In this document: positions 51,765-61,868 of the stretch, piece by piece
How positions within the stretch are numbered: position 1 is the stretch's first letter
Layout: each line of letters begins with the position of its first letter
From: Vespa crabro
Taxonomy: Eukaryota > Arthropoda > Insecta > Hymenoptera > Vespidae
Length of the DNA stretch: 64,000 bases
Direction: 5' to 3'
Assembly (NCBI RefSeq): GCF_910589235.1
Contig: NC_060956.1
Span: 8,501,999 to 8,565,998, forward strand
Notes under the pieces: generated by a model
Databases searched by the model: none
The model's input: the letters and a program-made list of their open reading frames with translations, nothing else
Told to the model about the DNA's origin: nothing
Made by a program: the position numbers and the translations under genes

Positions 51765-54680
51765 ATCTTGTTTTATCTCTTTGAACCTGTTTACCAGGTT
51801 GAATGGAATTAGCATAACCAAAGCAGCTTTGATTAATCGTAACGGCACATCGTTGTGCGTCTATGGCCATTAGTAGGCACCATTGACCATGCGCGGGTAC
51901 CACGCAATTACCATAATATAGCAATATCATAACGTGCGTACTGGGAAATGTGTTGGCGGCAGCAATCGTTGGGCAGATCGTGGTGAGAAGGGTGGTGCGC
52001 TTGATCGAGGGGGTTTCGAGAGTAGTACTATCGTTAAGGACCTATTGGGACTCAACTCTGTCCGGCGATAAAGCGTATGCGAGACGGTTACTACATCGAT
52101 CGTTGGTAATGAACTTGGATATCGAAAGTTTTGACGTAGGATGACTTATAAAAAAAGCGATGGTGAATATTACCCAACGATATCGATAAATTTTCGTATA
52201 AGAATTTGGTTATCCTTGACTTTCAAGCTTTTCGCTTGGAGACGAGACATTTTCTTCACTCGTGTTTTTCTTGAATCCCATAAAAAATAAGAATCTCGAA
52301 AAATTTCTTGCGGTTAACCGTTCCCATCGTACCACTTTATGGAACTCACATGTAACCAGCTTAGTTTTTGAATACGAAATTTTTACTCCTCGTTATAGGT
52401 ATAATGAGATGATTTATTAGGATGTTAGATTGTTGACAGTTGGGAAAAATTTCATGATCGTTAAGAGTCATTAGGGTGATAAAATGCATAGCGATAGTGC
52501 AAATATTCATCGTACCAGAACAATTAACCCCACAAATAGACTTTCCAAAGCATGATCGTGATTATTGTCAGATATTATCCTGCATGAGTAATACGATGAC
52601 ATGATCATTATTCCAGTGAGCGATTAGCACTATTCACAATCGGCGATCATGCAGCACGCACGACGCCTGATTAGTTACGTGTGCGATTGGTGATCGTGTT
52701 TCCTGGTCACATGTTTCATGATCGTCACGAGATTCACCGACGGCCGGAAGTGTAGTCTCAGCATACTATGGAATTTACCGTGAAATTCGAGCAAATACTC
52801 TCGTTTCTGTTTTAACTTGACTACTACAATTTGATACACCTTTAAATATCAATAGATCAAATTATCTATTCGTTACTAAGTCTCTCATTTTATCAGAACT
52901 CTTTGATGATACTATTTGTTTTCTCAAGATAATTCCGATGAATATTTTGTATTTGCTATGTAGATACCAAATTCATTGAGATAGAGAGAGAACGAGAACG
53001 ATTCTAATATAGCATCTATGTCACCCGTATATCTCGAGTATACCGACGATACATTCGCCGATGTCACTTCATCGTTTTCATCAATTCATTGATTATCGAT
53101 TTGATTTTGAGTTACATGAACGATCAGGTTATGAGAGGCTTTATGCAGAAGTCACATTGATCGAACAAACATGATGATGGTGTTCGTTTGATCGTTTACA
53201 GAGAGCCAAGAGAGAAAGAGAAATAGATACATAGAGAAAGAGATGAAGAGGAACGTGCAAGAGAGTAGAAAGGGAAACGGCTTGGTGCGGAATAAGGGGT
53301 GGAAGGGGAGAATGAGGAGGAGCATGGGTGGTTAAGATACTATATTTGCGGAGTTATTAGATAGCAATTGCAATTCTCCTCGCACAGCCTGCAGTATCGA
53401 TCGTACATTTACCCGATGAGTTATCCGTGCGTTATGAACATAGGGGGAAGGGGTGGATGGATGGTCGTTCTAGTTTGATATGCAAAGAGTGCCGGTGATT
53501 ACGATGGCTCATCGTGATACCATGCTTTCTCTTATTCCTCCTGCTGATATTTTCCTCCCCACTTTCAACCTCTTTCTATCATTACCTCCTCTCTTCTTCT
53601 TTTTTCTTTTCTCTCTTTTTCATCCACCTCCTCTATCTCTTTCCATCCACCGAGTTTTTCTCTCATCATCCTTCGTCCTATCCTCTCATTCCTTTGAAAA
53701 TGCATGAAACTCAACGGGCAATGAACAGTCATGGATCGTCACGGATGTGGCGCCAATGAAACCGATGGTCAATTTATGAAATGTAACGACTCATAAAAGC
53801 GATTCTTAATAGGATATCGAGCCTTTGTCGGCGCAATCTATTTTCTTTTTCTTTTTTTCTAGATTATCGATCGAAACTTTATTGCATCGGAGGTTGTTAA
53901 GAAACCCTTAATACATGTAAATTAGATACATTCATTTTTAAATGTTTTTGTACATTTAATGCCTATTGCAATTTATACATCGTCAACCCGTATCATTTCA
54001 TCGGAATCCGGCGGAAATAATTGTGATTTGTGCATACTAGTGCGGACTAGTATATATTCCATCATTTTATTTCTGTTTGTTAAAGTTCAAATTAAATTGG
54101 ATATTATAAGAGAAAGGAGAGAAAGAGAAAGAGAAAGAGACGTAGGTATAGTTATAGAATAAAAAGGTGAATGAAATTAAAACCGAAACTGAAAGTCTTA
54201 GGATTCCTGAGTGAAATTTTATAATTTATCTCTAAAGGTTATCAACTGTCTATATTCGTTCACGTCTAATATCTTTTGATACTGAAAAACAACATTTGCT
54301 CCTCGGCACATTCTTGTTCCTGGCCAAAACGCTTTGCAAAACGACTACACATTGTCATCTATTTGTGCACGTGAACCAACTGATATCAAGTATAAAAACT
54401 TCGTTATATGTTATTGACGGAGAAGAGTTTGTTCGGAGGTAAGTTTACCTCTTTTTGTCGGCTAAAATTACAAATAGATAGAAAGAAGTGGTGAAGAGCG
54501 AGGGTAGCGATGAGATAAGCGACACGATAAAATCAAATCAATGTATTCCAATACGTTTGTAGCGAAGGCGGCATATAGTAATGGTGCAGCTAAAATTAGA
54601 AATGTTTAATACTAGTCATGTTTATTGGCTAGAGAAGACAAATACGATGGAAACCATTCGGCTGGCCTCGAAAATTATTA
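51763..54680. other. Non-coding with CATGATC cluster
   Basis: Contains repeated CATGATC/GATCATG words between 52451 and 52725 and G-rich stretches at 53293-53331 and 53443-53464. No gene recognised. Confidence 0.4.
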
Positions 54681-54995
54681 TAGTCGTTCATGTACATTTG
54701 TTATGTAGGTCAGGTAAAGATACATAGATCATGAAAGTATTCGTTATTTTTTATATTTTCCCTCTGATATTCTTATATTCTACCATATACGACCAAAGCG
54801 TTCGGTGGTTAATGCGGAACTTTATGAATAACTAAACAAAACAACATTTGTCCTATCGCTCGTTATGTTTACTTATCGTACAAAGTATGTCCTTTAGCGC
54901 GGAACATGCTCTTAAATCAACCTATATAACACTTCTTCGCTTTAATGAAAATATTCTAATGTTCATAGAATTTACTGTAACATTGTGGTGGTTTC
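54681..54995 (-). repeat. Eroded 3' LTR-like direct repeat of the Gypsy element
   Basis: The + strand stretch starting CGTTCATGTACATTTG and running through GGTCAGGTAAA, TTATATTTTCCCTCTGA and CTCTTAAATCAACCTATATA aligns in the same order with 57223-57400. The Gypsy Pol tail ends at about 54997 on the - strand, and directly after it the - strand reads TGTTACAG, a plausible TG start for an LTR. The right copy lacks roughly 60-120 bp in the middle relative to this one. Exact ends are uncertain because both copies are heavily mutated. Confidence 0.6.
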
Positions 54996-54996
54996 C

Positions 54997-55075
54997 GGTT
55001 TCGCATGTGTCTTTCTAAAACTTGTGGTGCTCTTGCGGTTCTTGCGGGATTTCTGAAAGATTTACTTGCTCTGTT
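54997..55075 (-). pseudogene. Gypsy Pol C-terminal basic tail
   Basis: The - strand ends with an Arg/Pro-rich sequence including ERHMRNRKPPQ. It resembles the R-R-S-x-R-x-R-K-P-P tail that closes many insect Gypsy Pol proteins immediately before the 3' LTR. It abuts the LTR-like repeat that starts TGTTACAG, which supports the boundary there. Confidence 0.45.
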
Positions 55076-55164
55076 CTTGTTGATTCGTTTGTAGAAGCAT
55101 ATATTGTAATTCTATAATATAATATAATCGTTATAACGCTGTTATAAATATTTTTATATGTAGC

Positions 55165-55900
55165 TTATTTTTGATCTAATTGTTTTTTTATTCCTACTTT
55201 TAGTATTTGTACGAGCCGAGTCGCTCTGCTTGTCCATTTGTCGTACGTTACCATAAATTTTGGAGTAATTCCATTTATCTTCAAAAATGTTAACAACTCT
55301 TGTGAACAGAAATTTATACTATTTCCTTGAATTTTTCGAACGTTGTTTTCCCTGTAGTATCTTTTATTGTTCGGACTTCGGATTTTGAAAATTAATCTAC
55401 TAATGCAAAAAACATAATTATTTAAGAATGAACCTGTATAATTGATGTGTCGAAAGCTATAGTCGTCGGTTTCTAACAATGAGTGTTTACTTCTCGCTAT
55501 TCCATTATTTTTATTACTATTACAATATATGCAATTTTTCGTAATATTTTCTATGTCTTTATCAATATTTGGCCATCAACATATGCCTTGAGCTAAATGC
55601 TTTATTTTTATAACGCTGAAATGTCTTAAATATAATTCATTTAATATATTATTTTGTAATTATTTTGGAATGATTATTTCATTAATGCATATAGTTACAG
55701 TTGTTTGTAAATTATAAATGGTTTTTAAAATGTTGAAACAATTGCGGATGGTTAATTATTCTCCGCTTTGTGATGTTACTTTGATTCTTCCTAAACTTCT
55801 ACCTGTTTCAGTTGCTTTAGCTATTCCCTCTGTTGTAATTGGCAATGTATCTATGTTGTATAATTCTACTGAAAATGTATCTATGTTGTCTAACTCTTTG
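55165..55900 (-). pseudogene. Gypsy integrase remnant (zinc-binding and core domains)
   Basis: The block begins with LPITTEGIAKATE (about 55850), the usual linker between RNase H and integrase. LNELYLRHFSVIKIKHLAQ (about 55595-55650) and WPNIDKDIENITKNCIYC follow, which is the HHCC zinc-binding domain. Its first His is replaced by Tyr, and a stop sits in the W-W-P position. The core follows as HINYTGSF, where the first catalytic Asp of H-I-D-Y-A-G-P-F is Asn. A further stretch, SQELLTFLKINGI, matches the third-motif helix. The frame from 55479 to 55165 is open for 104 codons but carries these lesions. Confidence 0.7.
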
Positions 55901-55988
55901 TATTAATCTTTTCGTATATCATGTCTTTTTCTAATATTGATAAAAATCGAGGTATAACGAAATCGGTAATAATCATTGATCTATTTTT

Positions 55989-56042
55989 CTATTGTCGAAA
56001 CGATACTGTAGGAGCTTCAACGAAAACAGGTTTTGCATCCTC
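55989..56042 (-). pseudogene. Start of Gypsy reverse transcriptase
   Basis: The - strand reads EDAKPVFVEAPTVSFRQ and then a stop. This matches the conserved entry of Ty3/Gypsy reverse transcriptase (x-D-A-K-P-I-F-V-K-A-R-x-V-P-F). Within 100-150 bp the frame resumes at the region just before the integrase, so the RT palm, catalytic box and RNase H have been deleted. Confidence 0.55.
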
Positions 56043-56206
56043 ATTTAGTATCAATCACGTTTGTATCACCCGAATTTTTGAATTATTCGGATCAAGTTTC
56101 TTTCTGCATTTCTCTCCAGTTTTATTTAATTCGTTATTGAATATTGTAGCTATTTATGTATTAATTTCATCTAATGAAATCTTCAACTGCAGAATTCATC
56201 TTTGAC

Positions 56207-56452
56207 CTAATAACGACTTCTATCAATATTTAAAATGTATACATTTAAATTGTTTGTAATGTTTTTGTACCTAACTTGATTGCTATGCATTTCAACAATA
56301 TTTATGACCATCCTACAAAATGTTTGTAATTTAAGCGTAGTGTATCTTAAAACTTCACGAGGGAACAATTTTTTGCTCATTCGTTTACTCATGATTGTTA
56401 CCGCGGCTTCGTTGTCTATTTCAAATTTTGCAAGTGTATCTTCTATTATCAC
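56207..56452 (-). pseudogene. Gypsy aspartic protease remnant
   Basis: An 81-codon open stretch reads FEIDNEAAVTIMSK, then KKLFPREVL, then LKLQTFCRMVINIVE, then YKN...LNVYI. This follows the retropepsin layout F-E-I-D-T-G-A-A-x-S-x-I-S, K-L-F-P, L-K-T-Y-T-G-E-x-I and the C-terminal strand. The catalytic D-T-G triad has become D-N-E, so the enzyme is dead. It sits directly downstream of the second zinc knuckle, as expected in Gypsy gag-pol. Confidence 0.65.
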
Positions 56453-56535
56453 CGTAACCTCGAACGGTTCTCTCTATTCTATATGCTTCACCAGAGAATT
56501 TCTTCTAACTGCTTTGTATCTATTCTCAACTTTTT

Positions 56536-56756
56536 ACATACTTTTCCACTGTATCAAACTTTTTGCATTATATAAAGGGTATCCCAAAATTCACGCAAAA
56601 TTTGAATTTTGCGCCATTTGTGGGGTAAAGTGTTTTATTTTTAATTGTAAATCTGTGTTTTCTATCAAAATTACTTCTTGCATGAATTTTGGGACACCCT
56701 TTATTACGATCGATATTACATTTCGTTGCTAGATGGTTTGCTCCGCATCTACAACA
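56536..56756 (-). pseudogene. Split pair of CCHC zinc knuckles (gag nucleocapsid)
   Basis: At 56718-56756 the - strand encodes CCRCGANHLATKC, a C-X2-C-X3-H-X4-C zinc knuckle typical of insect Ty3/Gypsy gag. At 56536-56567 a second, decayed knuckle reads CKKFDTVEKYV, where the second Cys-His pattern has been lost. A 130-bp inverted-repeat element (56571-56706) now lies between them. Once it is discounted, the linker between knuckles is only about five codons, close to family norms. Confidence 0.6.
56571..56706. mobile_element. MITE with ~22-bp terminal inverted repeats, inserted in Gypsy
   Basis: The left end reads AAAGGGTATCCCAAAATTCA and the right end, reverse complemented, reads AAAGGGTGTCCCAAAATTCA. 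They differ at one position in that stretch and agree again just inside it. The spacer of about 85 bp holds no open frame. The flanks are TA-rich and compatible with a TA target duplication, as in Tc1/mariner-type elements. Because it interrupts the zinc-knuckle region of the Gypsy relic, it inserted later. The family cannot be named from the sequence alone. Confidence 0.7.
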
Positions 56757-56829
56757 AATGATATCAATGGCTGTTCATGTATATGTATGTAACGCCTTCG
56801 GTGATGTAGATCTCAATTGAGAATTTGTT

Positions 56830-56980
56830 TTTGTCATCTATGTTTTCTTAGATAATTCGATGTTATATTTGTGTCTTTTTTGCCTCTTTGTGCGTCATTT
56901 GATCCGTGTCCGTGTAATTTATTTAAGTAACGACCAACTGTAACTGAAGCGTCTTTTTCGGATAGTTCCATAGACATAGG
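56830..56980 (-). pseudogene. Gypsy gag C-terminal remnant
   Basis: The - strand translation around 56960-56977 gives M-E-L-S-E-K-D-A, matching the A-x-E-x-S-E-K-D-A helix commonly found just before the nucleocapsid zinc knuckles of Ty3/Gypsy gag proteins. A lysine/asparagine-rich linker (about N-K-L-H-G-H-G-S-N-D) follows before stops and a frame change. The upstream gag capsid region is almost entirely missing: only about 240 bp separates this block from the LTR-like repeat. Confidence 0.55.
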
Positions 56981-57222
56981 AATGTATATCCTTATCAAAA
57001 TCTAAATCTTTTGTTTCTAACAACTATACATGAACTCATTTGCTTACCAATTCAAATATAAATTAGTTTCTCAATGTTAATTTTAAATAATCATAAAAAT
57101 TGCAATAGGTATTTAACTTATGAAGTGCAGTAATTTTCTTTTTTCATATTCATGAATTCACACTGTATGTCTATGTAGAGTCCTTTTTAACTTGTAATCC
57201 ACTTTACTTTAACACTTTTACC

Positions 57223-57425
57223 TCATTCATGTCGTCAATTTGTTGCGTAAGGTCAGGTAAAAGTGAAAATAGATCGTGGAAATGTCAGTTATTTTCTATA
57301 TTTTCTCTCCGAATCGTACACTCTATTATACAATGCATTCTTTGTATTCTTTAACGTAGATTCTTAAGTCAATCTGTATACCAGCATTAAAGATCAAACT
57401 TGCAAATTAGACATTTTAATTTGTG
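57223..57425 (-). repeat. Eroded 5' LTR-like direct repeat of the Gypsy element
   Basis: This is the partner of the repeat at 54681-54995. Shared landmarks on the + strand are CATTCATGTCGTCAATTTG, GGTCAGGTAAA, TTTTCTATATTTTCTCTCCGA and ATTCTTAAGTCAATCTGTAT. It is shorter than its partner, with an internal deletion and many substitutions, which points to an old insertion. Confidence 0.5.
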
Positions 57426-57666
57426 GACGACGTATTTTTTGGTGTCAAAAAAACAGAAATTATCATGATAGATATAATATTGCAGTAGACACTCTAAAAT
57501 ATTGTTTAAATTTGCTAGAATATTGTCTGAGTTTTAAATATAAACGTTTGAATTCTCCATTTTCTTGCCTATCTTCATTAATAGCATCTTCTGATTCTGT
57601 TTCTTAAATGATCTGAAACTAATACATGACGATTATCACTCTGTTAACCTCACAAATTCTCTTCTC

Positions 57667-57667
<1 letters not shown>

Positions 57668-57717
<50 letters not shown>

Positions 57718-57725
57718 GTCTCTCT
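57668..57725. repeat. (CT)n microsatellite
   Basis: CT repeat ending in TGTCTGTC, about 250 bp outside the Gypsy relic. Confidence 0.95.
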
Positions 57726-58123
57726 CCTTACCGTTTTATTATAACCCGTACTAACATAAGATAAAAGTCTTACAATATAATTACTCGTACGTTTATCAAT
57801 CGATGAGCGATTAAATCAGACAGAAGACTAATACCTCTTGTTTTCAACACGATTCTGGATATACTTACCATTCTTCTTTTTTTCTTGAATAAAACTACGA
57901 GAGAACGATCAATTTCGTGAGCGAAGCGAATCTAAGACGAATTTTCATTAGCAGTCGGTATTCTGTTGAGCCGTCTTATTGTCGGTTTCCCTCTCAATGC
58001 ACTCCGATAGGTTTCGAAGTTAGTTGGAATTCGTGAGAAAATTATACACTGAATCAGTTGACTTGCGACAATAATTTATCGTCGATCGTGTAAGTGTGTT
58101 ATTATAGGAAATTCTCTTCTCCC

Positions 58124-58182
<59 letters not shown>

Positions 58183-58211
58183 TCTCTCTCTCCCTCTCTC
58201 TCTCTCTCTCG
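58124..58211. repeat. (CT)n microsatellite
   Basis: CT repeat with TTTC and CCCTC interruptions. Confidence 0.95.
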
Positions 58212-61190
58212 CTGTCTCTATGCTGCCTTCGAAACGGAAATTGCTTATACACTAAGTAAATACTAGACAGATATCCTGTGGCAGAATGAGCCAATAAGAT
58301 TTTATGCTACCGTATGCGTGCTGTAATCGTATATTCTATTCCTATGTTAGTTATGATGTTTCATTAGGAATCATTATATTATTTTTCAAGAATTTTTGTA
58401 AGTAAAAGGTTTTTTATTTCCTCACAAGTATAATCGTTCATAAATAAAATATAAATTTAGTTTGATTTGTATCGCAAATTCGACAAAATTGGTATAATTT
58501 AAAATGCTTGTTGATGATAGGAGAAAAAGTTTAAATATATTCGAACTCTTACATTAGAATAGTTATGGAGAAATGGTCATTCTGGACTAGCCAAAGCGTA
58601 AAACTGAATACGACACGGAAAATAATGCAATCAATACCTCGTTACCAAAATGGATAGAGAAAAAATTCTATATCTAATTCGAAACGCGCCACAATGGCCA
58701 AATGAGCGTACGACTTTATGAACAAGATTTCATTTTCTATGGAAATATTGTAATTGGTCGTCATACTCCGCGAGAAAGAACGATACGATTCAATTGTCTC
58801 GAGAGAACGGATGATATCTATGTACGTACAGAGATACGAAAATATTTTTTTACTATACCATTCGATCATCTGTGCATTTTTCACTCCTCTTTCAAATTTC
58901 AAATTCGACAAAAGGCAAAAAAGATTTATTAGATTAAAGCGAGGGTGCGATTAGTTATATTGCAAAACCATTATTTACCAATTAAGGTAAATTCGGCGAC
59001 CTATTAGTAAAACTTTCTGTCTCTGTCTCTTTCTAATATATGTATATTTGTTATTTATTGTGTATTATATTGTATATTGACTTTGCTGTTTTGTGCAAAA
59101 GGGATTCTATGCACATTACCAGCCAACAGGCCGATTTTTCATTACCGTGAAAAGGTAAATCTATGACGTACGTAAATTCTTCAGTGCAAAGAGACGCCAA
59201 TAAGTATGTAATTTAAACTTTACGGTTTTAACCGCTGATTGGTCAACAGCCAATCGGCAAAAGGTGCCGGAAAAAAAGAGAGAAAATGTGCGAGTGAACA
59301 TGAATAAGAAATGAAAGAGCAATCTGTTCATCGTTGAGTGCTCGGTGAAACGAAAAGATGCCGTGGAAGCTGACGCGAAGGAGGGAGAAGTAAATAAATT
59401 CGAGTCGGTCAGAGCTGGTCACGCACGCCTCGCGTATTAATCATTCTGACTTATGCTCACTAGTCCCGGAATCACATAGAACAAGCGATAGTGATAAACG
59501 TCTGATGCGCTGAGAAACTTTTACTCAATCTGAAAAAGTAGAGAAAAAAGGAGGACTTGAAATTAATATTTGTAACATTGGTAGGGGAACTCAAATGGTC
59601 GAGGATATCGGCTGATATTCGCGTTTATAGATAGATATATATGTCGAAGCCTATAGGAATAAGACTCTGCAAGGGAACAAGACAGGAAATTGCTAGGAAG
59701 AAAATCTTTCCTCCTTTCGTTTTCTCTTTCTTTTTCTCTGACTGTTCGCACCATACATTTCTCTGCCCTCTTGCTTCGTCCGTGATTTAGGGTTTGTAAA
59801 TCTTGCTACGAGGACGCATGCAATCGATCGCGAAAGAGCTACACTCGATACCAGGATAATTGCCTCCTCTCCGAATGCCTATGCCAACGGTATCCTACGA
59901 AACTCTACAGGGGGTTCCCTATCTAGACACAATGATAGAAGATTAATCTAGCGTAGAGAGAGAGAGAGTGAGTGATTATATATCAACTAGCATGGTCTAC
60001 TCTTTGGTCTTTTACGTACACCACAGATAGAAATATAGATTTAATTGCCGAAGAAATCACAGTTGGAACGTGAAGAAACGATCGATTATTTCTTGTCCAG
60101 GCATACCTTTATTTCTCTATCGATGATACCAGAGATACGAATTGTTCTCGCGACCGTTAAAATTTGTCAAAGCCTCGCGTACGATGCTCCGTCTGTATGT
60201 TTGCACGAAAGAGTAAAAGAGAAAAAGGAAGAGAAAGCGACGACAGGAAACGAGCACTCGCGAATACGTGTGGTGAGAGAGAAGAGAAAAAGAAAAAAAA
60301 AGAGAGAGGAATAGAGAGAACCGATCGACAATTACGAATTTACCCTCCGAGTGGTTTAAAACGAGCGACCAGGCTGCAGGCAGCAGCGGTGAAAAGCGAC
60401 GCTGTACAGGCGATGAACTTTAACGCACGGTTGGACAACAATAACGCCGCTTTTATCTGCCGGTTTTTATCGAACGGTCTCTCGCACCCGGAGGGTCCTC
60501 CAAAGTAAGCGTCGGCTAACCATTAAAACATTAGCGAGAGTTCATACTTTATGGTTTTCCGCGTTACTATGGAGCTCGAAAATTGCTAATGTCCTAATCG
60601 CTGTGCACTTTCCTACGTAGGATATAAAAGTATTACGACGTCCGCGATGTTTTTCGCGCTTCGTAGTTAGCGATACTTCAACAATCAACGCGATCGTCAG
60701 TCCAATAGGATGAAAGACTGGAATGTGATACATAGCCTGCTATCCACTCAACAGTACTATTTCAAAATTATCACTTAAAAATTTCTCTGCCTGCTATACT
60801 TTAAAAGAATATTTGATGATTCGTGTAATAAATTGAGATCATTTTTTTTCAATGAATTCAATGAGACTCAAAATCATATTTTCAAGTAAAACAGACATAT
60901 TTTTGTAAGAGTTTGGAGGCTGGAGTTTTTCCATTTTCTTCTTTTCTTTTTATTTAAAAAAAAAAAAATAAGACAAGTACCTTTAGGATCCCGACGTTCC
61001 ATCTCGTTGGAAAGAACAACGTCGGAAAAAGCAGGAGATAGTAGATGTACGAAAGAATAAAAGATAGAATAGTATAGGTCGCCAAGATGATGGTAAGAAG
61101 CAAAGGAAAAGTTTACGGGGAAGCGTCGAGGAAGCGACTTTTAAGCAATGCCTGCGTGACGAGCTCGAGAGTGGATGAATCCTGACGGAA
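58212..61190. other. Non-coding with CCAAT pair and CpG-rich block
   Basis: Inverted CCAAT pair at 59237-59255, a CpG-rich block at about 60340-60540 and a hairpin at 60991-61025. The 114-codon frame at 60164-60508 has no domain. Confidence 0.4.
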
Positions 61191-61264
61191 GAAAAAAGAA
61201 GAAAAAGAAGAAGAAGAAGAAGAAAAGGAAGAGGAAGAAGAAGGGAAGAAAAAAAAGGGAGGAA
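61191..61264. repeat. Purine-rich (GAA)n-like tract
   Basis: AGAAGA units and GGAAGAGG words, all purine on the + strand for over 60 bp. The Phe/Ser-rich - strand frames across it are not genes. Confidence 0.9.
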
Positions 61265-61803
61265 GAGTGGTTAAAAAAGAGGGATAGAATGACGAAGAGA
61301 GAAAGATAGCAATAGTGATGGCGCTGACTCTGGAGAGTGAGGGCTGAAGGATAGGGGTGGTGAGAGGCTGCCAGATAGGCGACGAGCTGAGATTGCAGCA
61401 AGGCGGTAAATAACACGTCACCCGCCACTCCGTTTACTTTGCACCGCTATGGGTGGCGGTTTGTAGAGAGCGTCGGGTGGCGTACGGTTACGTCGACGAA
61501 GTAGTGGGAAGACATTGGTCGTAGAGGAAGATGAAAAGAGGAGGTAGCTGACGCTTCCCCTTGTCTCCTAGCGAGAATAGAAAAAAGGAGTGAGAAAGGA
61601 TGCCTTTCGAGAGAAGTGGAAAGAGGAAGGTACTCCTAGAAAATGGTAGGTGATCAGACCTTAATTAAATCCTCTGTTCCTCTGTCAGTACGTAAACGCA
61701 ATATGGCGCGGAATGTGATGATAAGTGATGGGAGGATAGCAATGGTTGCTTTCGGAACCTGCTGTGTATTTCTCTAATACAGCTGGCTTGGTTCTCCGGA
61801 TAA

Positions 61804-61831
61804 ATAGATAGATAGATAGAGAAAGAGAGAT

Positions 61832-61868
<37 letters not shown>
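61804..61868. repeat. Compound (GATA)n(GA)n microsatellite
   Basis: About four GATA units then GA repeat with AAAG interruptions. Confidence 0.95.

Larger units (their letters stand above)
54681..57425 (-). mobile_element. Decayed Ty3/Gypsy LTR retrotransposon
   Basis: Read on the - strand, the interval holds, in the expected order, an LTR-like repeat, a gag C-terminal remnant with two zinc knuckles, an aspartic protease, the start of a reverse transcriptase, the zinc-binding and core parts of an integrase, a basic Pol C-terminal tail and a second LTR-like repeat. The total of about 2.7 kb is roughly half of a usual Gypsy element. The missing part is mostly gag and the RT/RNase H core. The reading frame is broken by stops and frameshifts, and several catalytic residues are replaced, so it cannot be active. 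A short inverted-repeat element is inserted inside it. The host gene context is unknown. No envelope-like frame was seen. Confidence 0.8.
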
